In this document: piece by piece, positions 10,473-21,800 of the stretch
Numbering within the stretch: the stretch's first letter is position 1
How the letters are laid out: each line of letters begins with the position of its first letter
NCBI RefSeq assembly: GCF_032062135.1
Contig: NC_092861.1
Coordinates: 56,870,561-56,934,560 of the forward strand
Length of the DNA stretch: 64,000 nt
Source of the DNA: Pyxicephalus adspersus
Taxonomy: Eukaryota; Chordata; Amphibia; Anura; Pyxicephalidae
Direction: 5' to 3'
Notes under the pieces: generated by a model
The model's database searches: none
Told to the model about the DNA's origin: nothing
What the model saw: only the letters and a program-made list of their open reading frames with translations
Made by a program: the position numbers and the translations under genes

Positions 10473-12451
10473 TATAAACTCCAGTTTTAGTTAAAAGAAT
10501 CCTGTTTATATTGCCCAAAAAAAGCCCCAAAAAACATATACCACTTAATCCTTGCAGTGTGGCCCTAATACTTGGGTAATATCTATTTTTTATTTGTCTA
10601 ATGGGGTTAAAACAGCTGTTTACCTACTTGGCTTCCAACTCTTACAATGCAGAGCTACTCGGTGGCTTATGAATAGAATGATCTCCTGCAGGGATAAAGT
10701 AAGCAATACAGTATGTTAAAATACTATATATTCTGCCCCTAGACATAATTAGGCATTTAACCTTTGCATTGCAGGGCTATCCCCAATTCAAGGAAAGATG
10801 TTTGCTAAATTTAGGTTTTAAATATACATCTGTATTTAAATTTCCCTCATAGAGAAATTTATTTTAAACCTTTTGTTTCTCAACTGAAACTGACTGTTTT
10901 TATCGAAGACTTCCTACTAACATTCCCTCATGGGAATCTTTCAGGTCCATGTGTTTCACTAATTGATTCCCACCAGGGTATATTTGAGGGAATGTCAAAT
11001 TCCCTGATTTATAAGGAGAGTTATAGAGTTATTAAAAGTATCCTAACACTGATAAGTAATATACAAGTAACTTAGTACAGTACAACACCTAACACACTAC
11101 AATATCTGTTGCCTTATACATCTTACCCATCTGGCTAAAACAACATACACCCTGGCTATGCTATTATCGTTAAATATTAGGAAAAATCTTTGATTCTTGC
11201 CAATTCCTTTTGGGAGTCACAAAGAGAGGGTGATTGAGTCTAAATTTACCTTCAAAAAGGCCTTTCATAACAATCTTTCATTATTAATTTATCCTTTTTT
11301 TTGGTCAGAAGAAGAACATGGCATGGATGTCATTTCTCCCCCCTGGTGTTTGCCCTAATAAAGGAGCCTTTTGCATGTTTTTGCTTATTTATTCCTGTTG
11401 GCGATAATTTTCTTCTGTTTTTTGAATCATCTGATATCTCTCCTGAACCTAACACTGATTGATTTTCACTATCTCTGGATTGAAGGTGAATATTAATAAA
11501 TCTCAATCTTGAAAATTTTGTTTGTTTGTTTCATAGTTGGTGGTAACTTACACTTCCCCTTGGGAATCTTTTGGTTTACTGCACCTAGGCATTAGGTTTT
11601 ATTTACAACTTTACTACTATGGATGACTGCTACTCTAGAGTCTTTAAAAACATACAGATGGTTCTCACTCACCTGAAAAGGACTGTACTTATGACCAGCT
11701 CTCTAATGTATCACTTCATCCATCTTCTCAACTCCATCTTCCATCCTGTTCACCATTCTGCATGCTCCTTCATCTATCCCAGTTTTGCAAACTGTCAGTA
11801 ATCCCAAAATTTACAGGAGCGGCATGTTTTCAGCCCTGAAGGTGCTCCTCACTTAACCAATTCCCTTAACAACCTTGCTGTAGGAATGGTACTTGGTCAT
11901 TAAGTATGGAGTATCTGTAATAAATATTCTGATTAGGCAGAAGTTCAGTCATTCCAACCTCTAAACACCTTTAGGATACTTCATTTACTACCAGATGTTC
12001 TTCGACTGCTCCAATTACCTTTCCTGAGAATCATATGAAGTAATTGCAGACATGGGTTATTCTAAAATATTGTATCAAAGCATAACACAGAGGGGGGATA
12101 GATGTTCCTAACAATGCACTCTACTATCCCACATCTAAACTAGCCATAGTTTATGTGTACTATGTTACATCAAAAACTCCACTATGAATAGGCTTGGAGG
12201 CTTACTTACTATCCTAACATACTCTAATAATTAAATTAATACCATAGTCCGGGCACCTTCTGAAAGCTATAGACATACAACTAATCATGTTATCCAACAT
12301 TCCCACAAAATCTGAGGCAGTGTCAAATATGTAAAGTGTCAGAAAAATTGTTGTCCCTCCTACTCTCTGCCTGTGATATTTACCATTTCCTTTTCAATTC
12401 ATATTTCTGTTGGGCACATGATTTAAAACTCTAAATGTAGTTAAGGACTTT
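10473..12451. other. no recognised gene; one MITE fragment
   Basis: Apart from the repeat at 10919-11014 I see nothing supported. The open frames are short and have no domain-like composition. Confidence 0.45.
10919..11014. repeat. MITE fragment related to 16646-16792
   Basis: Shared blocks in the same order are: a CATTCCCTCA-like start; GGAATCTTTCAGGTCCATG against GGAAATCTTCCAAGTCCATG at the second copy; TAATTGATTCC; and TGAGGGAATG. The block is bounded by inverted CATTCCCTCA/TGAGGGAATG, so it is the centre of a short inverted-repeat element whose outer ends have decayed here. Confidence 0.65.
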
Positions 12452-12611
12452 GGCTATGTACACACCTGCAATAACTGTCGTTGGAAAGAATTTTTCACGG
12501 TCCTTTCCAACGACCCATGGACAACAAGCACTGTACACACGTTAGATTCTCGTCCAATATCAGCCCTGAGCCGATTATCGGATGAGAACCATTGCACACG
12601 TGTACCTAGCC
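12452..12611. mobile_element. hairpin MITE, 160 bp, family of 59968-60293
   Basis: The element begins GGCTATGTACACACC and ends ACACGTGTACCTAGCC, giving diverged inverted termini. TTT lies directly on both sides, a 3-bp target duplication at most. Inside is a hairpin, 12477-12514, whose GTCGTTGGAAAG arm pairs with CTTTCCAACGAC. Near-identical arms occur at 59993-60030. No protein is encoded. Confidence 0.75.
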
Positions 12612-12942
12612 TTTCTATTTATGTAGTCATTACATGGGTACATAGATCAATACATTTAAACATAATTTAAACTTTTAGTTTTCAGCTGAAAATCAACCGC
12701 AGCTGCAAAATGGTACAGCATTCCCAGCATTACACAGGGTAAAAGTTGAATGACCTGGCAATTATTAAACAAGAACATAATGCCAGTACTATATAATTCT
12801 ATGAAATTTTAGAAGATTTGGCCCTCATAGGTAACCCACTAATTATTTAGACACTTTGATGAGACCTAACTAAATATCTAAAGAGTACTGGGTTGATTTG
12901 AATGTAATGGTTTGGGTTTCCAGGTGGGCCAAATTAGTTCAG
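12612..12942. other. no recognised feature
   Basis: AT-rich sequence between a MITE and a polypyrimidine tract. No supported frame. Confidence 0.4.
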
Positions 12943-13083
12943 CCTTTTCCCTGTTTTTTCTCACCCCCATCTTACTTTTTTTTGTTTCCTTTCTCCTTTT
13001 CACGTGTTTTCTTTTCATTCTCTTTTTTTTCTACAATTTTTTCCTTATTTGGTTCAGACTTACTTTTGGCTCCTAGTTTTTTT
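12943..13083 (+). repeat. polypyrimidine tract
   Basis: The plus strand is almost entirely T and C for about 140 bases, interrupted by a few purines (for example CACGTG near 13001). It is followed closely by (CT)n, (TA)n, an inverted-repeat element and an assembly gap. Such tracts can adopt triplex structures and disturb sequencing. Confidence 0.85.
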
Positions 13084-13174
13084 TAACTGACCTCAACTGG
13101 GATTTTAAGGCCTGTATAGAAGTACTGTGGATACTATTTTATTTCACCAAGGGGTAATGTTGTCCTTAACAATT

Positions 13175-13175
13175 A

Positions 13176-13252
<77 letters not shown>
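13175..13252. repeat. compound microsatellite (CT)n(TA)n
   Basis: A (CT)n run from about 13175 to 13210, with one TTT interruption, passes directly into (TA)n at about 13210-13252. The TA run ends exactly at the inserted TA-flanked element, so that element entered a TA target inside the microsatellite. Confidence 0.95.
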
Positions 13253-13254
<2 letters not shown>

Positions 13255-14216
13255 GTATTTTTCGGACTATAAGACGCTCCGGCCTATAAGACGCACNNNN
13301 NNNNNNNNNNNNNNNNNNNNNNNNNNNNNNNNNNNNNNNNNNNNNNNNNNNNNNNNNNNNNNNNNNNNNNNNNNNNNNNNNNNNNNNNNNNNNNNNNNNN
13401 NNNNNNNNNNNNNNNNNNNNNNNNNNNNNNNNNNNNNNNNNNNNNNNNNNNNNNNNNNNNNNNNNNNNNNNNNNNNNNNNNNNNNNNNNNNNNNNNNNNN
13501 NNNNNNNNNNNNNNNNNNNNNNNNNNNNNNNNNNNNNNNNNNNNNNNNNNNNNNNNNNNNNNNNNNNNNNNNNNNNNNNNNNNNNNNNNNNNNNNNNNNN
13601 NNNNNNNNNNNNNNNNNNNNNNNNNNNNNNNNNNNNNNNNNNNNNNNNNNNNNNNNNNNNNNNNNNNNNNNNNNNNNNNNNNNNNNNNNNNNNNNNNNNN
13701 NNNNNNNNNNNNNNNNNNNNNNNNNNNNNNNNNNNNNNNNNNNNNNNNNNNNNNNNNNNNNNNNNNNNNNNNNNNNNNNNNNNNNNNNNNNNNNNNNNNN
13801 NNNNNNNNNNNNNNNNNNNNNNNNNNNNNNNNNNNNNNNNNNNNNNNNNNNNNNNNNNNNNNNNNNNNNNNNNNNNNNNNNNNNNNNNNNNNNNNNNNNN
13901 NNNNNNNNNNNNNNNNNNNNNNNNNNNNNNNNNNNNNNNNNNNNNNNNNNNNNNNNNNNNNNNNNNNNNNNNNNNNNNNNNNNNNNNNNNNNNNNNNNNN
14001 NNNNNNNNNNNNNNNNNNNNNNNNNNNNNNNNNNNNNNNNNNNNNNNNNNNNNNNNNNNNNNNNNNNNNNNAGCATCGCGGGATCGCGGTATCGGGTGAG
14101 TATGATTTTTTTTAATTACCGGTATATTTAACATGTATTCGGTGTATAAGACGCACCCACTTTTCCCCCCCAGTTTTGGGGAAGAAAAAGTGCGTCTTAT
14201 AGTCCGAAAAATACGG
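13253..14216. mobile_element. TA-flanked inverted-repeat DNA transposon containing an assembly gap
   Basis: The left terminus CCGTATTTTTCGGACTATAA is matched at the right by TTATAGTCCGAAAAATACGG, a perfect 20-base inverted terminus, with TA on each side (13251-13252 and 14217-14218). The repeats continue inward with AAGACGCAC/GTGCGTCTT. The TA duplication is as in Tc1/mariner-like elements, but this short-unit terminus is also shared by other TA-inserting MITEs. About 775 of the 964 bases are N, so any coding content is unknown. A true length near 1 kb depends on the gap size being real. Confidence 0.85.
13297..14071. other. assembly gap, 775 N
   Basis: An unbroken run of N. It lies inside an inverted-repeat element next to a polypyrimidine tract and a (CT)n(TA)n run, the kind of place where assembly fails. 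Confidence 1.
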
Positions 14217-14285
14217 TATATATAAAATCTTCAGCTGAGGCTTTCTATTTGCACCATTTTAACAACACAAAAATGTGTAAATTGT

Positions 14286-14395
14286 TCTGGGCAGGGTCCT
14301 CTCCTCCTCCTATGTTACTGTCTGTGTTTATCTGTCATTTGAGCTGAGTAATATGTTGGCGTTATATCAATACTGTTTATTATTAATAATAATAG
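14286..14395 (+). mobile_element. LINE/SINE 3' tail, 5'-truncated copy
   Basis: The copy reads TCTGGGCAGGGTCCTCTCC, then CTGTCTGTGTTTATCTGTCA, AATATGTTGGCGTTATATC and an (AAT)n tail. It is about 110 bp and has lost some of the middle block (the GTACAGCGCTG part is reduced to GAGCTGAG). Same family as the tail after the LINE remnant at 57104-57361. Confidence 0.85.
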
Positions 14396-15930
14396 TGTGG
14401 TGTGACAACTCCTGCATAAAAAGCAGGTAAAAGGTACACTATGTTCCCTGTTTGCTGTTCAAGTCTTCATTTTTAGTGAATGCTTTTATTTTGTGTTTTT
14501 GTTTACTCTCTCCAAAGTTCAAGATCTTGTACAGTTTCCTAACATATAAAGTTTGGTTTGGCTGAAATACTGTTAAAATAGCGTACTTAGTTGCTAATTA
14601 TATTCATGTGTTTTTGCCTTTTTTTCCACTCAACAGAATGAACTGATTCCAGACAAAGGGTTTTTACACGGGTGAAACTGCAGTTTTTGGACATAAAGGG
14701 CTTCAAGGGACTAATGGCACATTACTGCTGAATTCAGCTTCTAATCAGTTCAAACAAGCAGATTGTCTGTAAATGTCATTGGTCTAGAATTTGTGCAGGA
14801 CCACTGCAAAAAGAAAAAGAAATATTGGAGTGTAATACAATCAAAAATTAGGGTCCCTTTGGCAGTAATGTAGCAAAAGGAAAATGAACAGGGCTAAACC
14901 ACAGTCCTGGAATTTTACTTGAATCATTTGATTTCTCATGAATCAACCACAAATTAATACAAATCAATTCTCTTTCATTTTTTAGCCCTTTAAACCTACA
15001 GGTATTTTGTGTGTTTCAATGACAATACTGTAGAATCAAGCTCAAGGTCAAAAGGTCTTTACCATCAGCATTGAGGACCCTGATCTGATTTTCTAGGTTA
15101 AAATAATAAAACCTTCCATGCATTTCTCCACAGGTATAGGTGACAGTTACTTTTTACATGTGTATATATCACTAGATGGATATTTATATTTTATATATTC
15201 CTTGAAAAGCTCTGGAAAATTAAAACCACAGGCAGAGAAGCTAGTGTGGCATGGAAACGAAATGTTCTGCATGAGGGCTGCCCCACTTTTTACAAAGAGA
15301 GGTTCGTTACAAAATCCCTTCATGTTTAATCCTGGAAGCCAGAGTGACAGTGCTAAGTGGTAGACAGGAGTAGATCTGTTTCCTCCAGAAGGTCAGTGTA
15401 TTTGGTTACAGTCAGTTACATCATCTGCAGGTTTTATTTAAACCCCATTACCTTCTGCAGACATTCTCCCTGATTTCCAGGAATATACAGCACTTAGATG
15501 TGCCCCAGCATTAATGTATTGTACTTAATGCCAGGCTATGCCCATCCCTTGATGGATATTTAATTCCCATTAGTGTGAAAGTAGCACCATCCTGGCAACT
15601 GCATCTGTGCATTACCATCTGATTATTCTAAACTATCATCAAGGTGATTTTTAATGAAACAGCTGTGTGCATGTCTGTCCTTCATTAAGGTTCCCATTGT
15701 CACAGAGACAGAACAGATAAGAAAAGGTGATCACCCCTAATGGGTACTGGAACATTGGCCTTCCATTTCTTACCTAAAGAGGAACTCCAGCCTAAAACAG
15801 AGGCCTCTGCCAAATTTATTGGCTGACTGGGTCACTGGAGGCATTCCCCCTAACTTTCCAACAGTAACATTATGGCAACAAACACAGTTAGGGGGGAGTC
15901 TAGAAATTCCATTTTTATTAATAAATATAT
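14396..15930. other. no recognised gene
   Basis: A strong splice-acceptor-like pyrimidine tract ends in CAACAG at about 14634, but no coherent exon follows. A block near 15773-15800 starts TAAAGAGGAACTCCAGCC, resembling the ends of frog interspersed repeats. Otherwise nothing is supported. Confidence 0.4.
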
Positions 15931-16012
15931 ACTGCACTGCATAATATGTTAGCACTATATAAGTCCTGTTTATTATTATTATTATTAATATTAATAATAA
16001 TAATAATAATAA
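15931..16012 (+). mobile_element. LINE/SINE 3' tail, short copy with expanded (AAT)n
   Basis: Only the end of the tail is present: ACTGCACTGCATAATATGTT, then AGCACTATATAAGTCCTGTT, then about 45 bases of ATT/AAT repeats. It is the shortest of the five tail copies in the window. Confidence 0.8.
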
Positions 16013-16645
16013 TATATGTTTATAGGAGATTACCTCTCATTTTCTGTATCAGGGACAACTTAGATGGATGGGAATGGGCAAACCCTAAATGAGCAAACTC
16101 TCAGCCATCATTCTCCCACAGTGGTACTTCTTTAAGCTGGATATGACTGTGTCTATAGTATTATATTTCAATAACAAACATGGATATCCCATAACAGCCA
16201 CATTGCATCATCATGTTTGTGTTGTGTTTCTTTTTTTGTGTTTGTGTTCTGCTCCCTTTTTGCCAATAATGAATCTACAAGCTGAGTGTATCTCTTGGCT
16301 ACAAAATACAAAAAAATGTCCCTTTCTAGTATAAGAAAGTTAGTGAAATATGATTGTGCCCTCAATTGTTTTGTAATATTTGTCAATATGTGAAAATGTA
16401 CATGCTGGATTTTGAGGTGCTGAGAACTGCATTATTCTCCAATTCATTACTTATTAAAAAAATGGGAGCTCATCAAAATGTGTGTATTGTATGTTAACTT
16501 GCAGTTTTCTCCCTTTGTGATATTTGTGACAATGCTCATTATACTGAATGTCTGTATACATTATAACTAACATCAAACCATGTCTTAATGCATCCGTCAA
16601 TCATAATGAACCAGCGTTGTGAACCCATCATGCTCCCATCATTAA
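16013..16645. other. no recognised feature
   Basis: AT-rich sequence without a supported gene or repeat. Confidence 0.4.
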
Positions 16646-16792
16646 GGGCTCTATTTATAAAACAGAGAATCTGACATTACCTCAGACATTACTTTGTGGA
16701 AATCTTCCAAGTCCATGTGTTTCAATAGCAGTAATTGATTCCACCGGGGAATGTATGAGGGAATGCCAGATCGCCTGTTTTTATATAGCCCC
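16646..16792. mobile_element. inverted-repeat MITE, about 147 bp
   Basis: The left end GGGCTCTATTTATAAAACAG is mirrored at the right by CTGTTTTTATATAGCCCC. Inside, GACATTACCTCA is mirrored by TGAGGGAATGCCA. It encodes no protein. A related block lies at 10919-11014, and an element with the same GGG-TATNTATAA-GCAG plan lies at 43264-43414. The target duplication is not resolved. Confidence 0.75.
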
Positions 16793-18681
16793 AAATGTCA
16801 AATCCCTGCACTGCAGTAAGAGAGCAATTGAGCCAGTTTGGTACTATTACTGTAGCACATAGGACCTCTCATTCAAGGATTTAATTGAAATTTAAAGGGA
16901 ATCCTGTCCATTTAAAAAAAAAATAACACTAGATACATTTTTAAAGCATCCCTCAATGATAGTATTTATAGGATTTAGGTATTTTTAAGTTGCCCTTGAA
17001 GCTGCATGAGAAGACCCTTTTCTTGCTGAATAGTAGTTTTTTAAAAAATGTTTTTACTTGGTCACTATGGCAGTGACAGGGTCCTCATTCCTCTATATAG
17101 TATATTCACCTTCCCTATTAACTATATATAAAACACTTTATTGTATTCTACCATTTCCACAGAAATATGCATTTCTGCAGAAATTTCAGCGGAGCAGAAT
17201 TTGGACATTCCGCTTATCCCTAGCATGGTAATATAGGGGAAATACCCAAGGCTCATTTTAAGGACAGAATTGAATTCATTCATATAAGGCAATTTCCATC
17301 CTGTCAAAAGGCTTTAGGAAATAGTTAGTTTGAATAAACGAAACCTTAAAATCAAATGTCTCCAAAATACAGTAACTGAACAAATGTTTTAGCTTTATTA
17401 GCAAATCACCAAAGAACCTTTTCATGGACAACTTACTTTTCCAGCGTCTTTAGTGAGGTATAACCCACTACTTGTGGTATTTCACTGATGAAGGAGTGCT
17501 TACTTCAGCTATCCAGTTATGTTCAAGAGAAATATGTTTGTTTACATTTCCTTGCATGTGATTGCGTATTCACTAGGTTCACCATGCTAAGTGAATAATT
17601 CCTTTCAGAGTGATATTTCACTTTTAGATTTTATTAGCGTTGGAAAAAGTTAGAAGCCTTGCCAGATTTATACTGCTAGCTGTTTCCCAACTGGGGAGAT
17701 TCACCCGCTCTATTTGTTCTAATGACTATTGTCACTGAGGCAGAAACTAAAAAGAAATCCAAAATTATAGTACTGTCATCAGATTATTAATATTTGCTCA
17801 GAGACTTATTCTCAGGACAACTTAATAAGATGTGAATTCTGTTCATTTTGGACACATTTGCTCATATTTCCTTTTCCTATTTTATCTTAAGGACTGGAAG
17901 TGAAAGAAAATATTCTCAGGGGGCTACAGGCAGCAAAAATAATGTTAAAGAGGTTTTAATACCCACAGAATAGAAGTGAAATACTTGTCTGCATGTGTTC
18001 CCACCCTTGCCATCTTGACAAGGAAGGCTCTCTGATGACGTAGGTTCTGAACCATTTTCAACAGCAAGGCGTTGTTCCCTTTTTGTCAAAAAAGCCTAAG
18101 TCAACCCTTCAGTTCCTAAATCACCAGCAAGGAAGTGGCATATGCAAAGTAGACGGGTGTTCTTGTATATTTCAGCAGTACTGTCTCACTGGCATTATAA
18201 GTGTGATAGTAACCTAAATCCCTTAGCACACCAAGCCAGGAAGAATACCAAAAAATCTTTCATGGTCAGAAATCATTGAAGCCTAAATACCCAAACCAAA
18301 TTTATTATACATTTAGAATAAATCCCTTTTTCATTTATAACTCATAGTTGTGTTCCTCTACTGTCTATGATTTTTGTAAGTATTGTAAGTTGACACATGA
18401 ATGAAAATAATTTAAAATGTATTTCAAACTGTTTTAAAAGCACATTATTTTTTAATAAATTGCTTCCTGCACAATGACAGCTTCAGTCAATAGTTTGTTA
18501 ACAAACCTCATGTGATCTCCACGTTTGGCTGTCTTAGTGATCACAGAACTGGGAACTACATCAGTGCAACACGCTAATCTACAGCTTGTGTTTGGATCAG
18601 GTTAACCTACCTGCATGTTTTTGAAAGTGAATCAAAGTACATCTCTGCAAACAAGAAAATATAAAAAATTCTAGACACGTT
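16793..18681. other. no recognised gene; short repeat core at 17591-17624
   Basis: Nothing supported apart from the short repeat core listed separately. The sequence is AT-rich and the frames are short. Confidence 0.4.
17591..17624 (+). repeat. MITE core, copy pairing with 28361-28394
   Basis: GTGAATAATTCCTTTCAGAG followed by TGATATTTCACTTT has its inverse at 28361-28394, with about 30 of 34 positions identical. GAATTATT and GATATTTCAC also give the unit weak internal symmetry. The full extent of the element is not clear. Confidence 0.65.
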
Positions 18682-18899
18682 GGGCCCGATTTATTAAAGA
18701 TATCCAAGGCTGGGGAGGATACACTTTTATCAATAAAGCTGTGTGATCCAGCAAACCTGAAATATATCTGGTCCAGGATTCAAAACATTTGCTAGCAAAT
18801 GTCTTTGAAGAAATCCATTCCAGGTTTGCTGGATCACCCAGCTTCACTGATGAAAGAGTATCCTCTCCAGCCTTGGGGAGCTTTAATAAATTAGGCCCA
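18682..18899. mobile_element. foldback MITE 'GATTTATTAAAG', full-length copy
   Basis: A ~218-bp element whose two halves are inverted copies. Left half: GGGCCCGATTTATTAAAG, CCAAGGCTGGGGAGGATAC, GTGATCCAGCAAACCTG. Right half: CAGGTTTGCTGGATCACCC, GTATCCTCTCCAGCCTTGGG, CTTTAATAAATTAGGCCC. A short AACATTTGCTAGCAAATGT lies at the centre. It has no coding frame and should be able to fold over its whole length. It is one of seven copies in the window. Confidence 0.9.
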
Positions 18900-21800
18900 T
18901 TGTGCCCTGTATAGGTTTAGGCATGCAACACAGGGATACAAGACAAGCTTGTTGTAACATAACTAACATACACAGCATAATAACACTGATAAAAAAACAC
19001 CAATAGAAAGATGCTCAATAAGTGTCACAGATTGTTATTTCTGTTTTAGCCTCTGCACATTTTTTATGTACAAAAATGAATCATTTTTCATTGTGCCAGA
19101 TATTACCTGGTATTAAATGGGTTAAAACTGGCTTTTCTAGAAATGAAAAAAGAGCTTAAAGATTTCATCATTGAGGCTGAGTCACTGGCATTAATCGTTG
19201 GCAATGGATTTGCTACTGAGTTACTGCTATGCCATCTGAACAGCCAGCCAATGCCCAGCGGCATCGAGACCAGGAACTGCTCATGGGAAAACAAGAAATA
19301 CGCTCAGCAATTGTTCAGAGGAATTATGTTTGCCCAACCCAGTTTCCTAGCAAATAACTTTCTTGGGCAGTTTCATCAAACCACAAACAATGAAAATAGC
19401 CATCTGCATTGACATTATTTCAAAGAACTTTTTTTTTTATCGAAACTATATCTGAACAGTTTGCCACAGCACTGTGCCCTGTAGTAGAGTTAAAGAAACA
19501 GTTTTACTAAGAAGTTGTTGTAAAAAAACAGATTACTATGATACAAACACAAGGGGAAAATACATGTGAATCATCATGTGTTTAAAATGCAATGCTGTCT
19601 GTTTTTCTTCCACAAGATGATCTTTATCTGATCTTACATATGAAACCTCCTTTTCCACAGACGTTGTGCAAACATTAACAGGCTGAGCTGGTAACTTATA
19701 GAAGTAACAGAAACTCTGCAGACAAATAGGTTTATAGGGTGTATTTAGAAACAATGAGCTATGTGACAATATCCACAAATAACACCCTTGTGAATATGTC
19801 ATTTTCTATGCAAAAGGGTATTTTTCCATATTTACCCTGTGTGTGCAGGCAAACATAACGTTTGTTAAGCCAAATTCTGCCATACTGAATGTACTTCAAA
19901 TGTATTAACTTTAGATGGGTGAACATGCTGTCTGCTACAGTGGGGTAATACTGAGAAGTGTACAACAAAGTGTTACATACTATTTGCATACGTTTTGCTG
20001 ATAAGGAAGAAGAACACTTTTTAGATTAAAATACTGTAAGTGGACAAATGAAACACCCCATCTATGGCCCCATTTTGCCAACCTTAATAAATTATTAAGT
20101 GCTTTTTTTTCAACCACATTTATTTTATATTAACCTCTCAAATAGCAATTGAATAATTTAGGGGCTGAAAAATAAGACTTTATAATACATTTTAATAATG
20201 GTGTGTATAGCCACCACGACAGGGACAACTGTGAAGCTAGAGGAACAATGCTTATATAGTTTAGGCATTGTGGAATTTGATGGTGTAAAAAAAGAAATAA
20301 AAAGTGTTAAAATTTGATATTTATAGGAATATTTTGATTTGATATAACTACATTTTTATTGTCCAACCTTCCCTAATGGTGAGTATAGTGCTATTGTTAA
20401 GAAATTTGTAAACTGCATAGAATGTTTTCAGGATTACATGATACTGAGAAGATACAACACTGTTGTCATTTTCAAATAAATAAAAGATATAGCATTGTCA
20501 TATTTTTCCAGTCTGTGATTGCTTCGAAAATTAAGGCAAAACTCTTGTATATCCAAGATTTGTGAGTAATTGTATCTAGTAATACATGCTTATTGAAAAA
20601 GCTTCTACTAGCCCTTTAATTGCTTTTGTTTTTTATTCATGAAATTTGTGTCTGTCTTCCTTATTGTATATTTATGTATATTTCCATTGTCGTTACAATA
20701 TGGGATTAAAAACCGATAAGAATAAACAAACACACATTGATCAAAAGTGCTCCAAATTGTAAACCTGTAAATCATGTCTGCCAGAATTGCTGTTTAGCAA
20801 TGTTCACATAGGCCTGACGTTGAATAGTATAGAAGCAATGTGAAGAACATGTTATATTGTGTTGATGCAAGCCAAAAGGTAAGTAAGATTACTAATCTCC
20901 TGCATTCTGCAATTTTGCCACCAGAGATCTCTGAAACGTACTCTAACAACCAGACTATTCTCTCATCTTTTCTCATCTCTTCATCTTTCTACTTTCCTAG
21001 GAATGCCAACAAGGCAGCATGCTGCTTATTAATGTGGAATGTCAGCAAGAACATTCACCGCTTACGGTGATAGTTGCCTAAGCTTGTTACTAATAAACAA
21101 AAGTTCTCATTATACTATTTCTTATCATAACGATGTTAGTATTTCATTTTTCCAAAATATCTCACATTAACTAGCAATCCTATCTTATAGTATAAATTGT
21201 AAAATTATTATTCCATTTCCGATAAAGTTAATTACTCTGTCATCTTTTGTATGAACACAAACATCAATTGTGAGTTAGAATGCTATTTTAATGACCCCAA
21301 TAACCTTATTTATTTGTGGTTTATAAATTCTTCACGTCTTATAGTTTCCTCAGAACTGCATGTCTCATCTGTAGCTGTCTCTAAATCAACACAATGGAAA
21401 TTCATGTTAAATACAAAATGTTTTTTTTTATTACTCTAGAATGGTTCTGTGATTTACCAGAAAATATTATTGAGAAGATGCTTAACAAATTAACAGAATC
21501 TGATAAAAAATATTAAAGCTGCAATTTATCTTATCTTAGGTTTTGACCTATTTTATCTTTATCTTAGTTTACTTATATTTTGCTTTCCATGGATGAATGA
21601 ATATGAACATGAATATTAATGTTATCACTGGGTCTTTATTTTTCTTTATTCATTGCAGGCAGATCATATCTGATTGGAAGGGCTGTAAAAAGTTTATTCC
21701 AAGGTAGGTTATGCAAAACAAAGTCAAAGTTGTAAGTTTAAACTTTTACTCCAGTATTTGTAACTGTAATTTGTATTTGTAATTTGTATTCCAGTATCTT

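Noticed and set aside
10214..10530. Cys/Tyr/Val-rich frames that look like a small membrane or secreted protein
   Set aside because: The composition comes from (TG)n/(CATA)n runs in the Helitron 5' leader.
13127..14131. Long open frames on both strands (about 270-334 codons)
   Set aside because: They run through 775 N. Only the repeat ends are real sequence.
14607..14700. Exon starting after the strong acceptor-like tract TTTTTTTCCACTCAACAG
   Set aside because: The frame closes quickly, no credible donor follows, and pyrimidine tracts are common in this AT-rich DNA.
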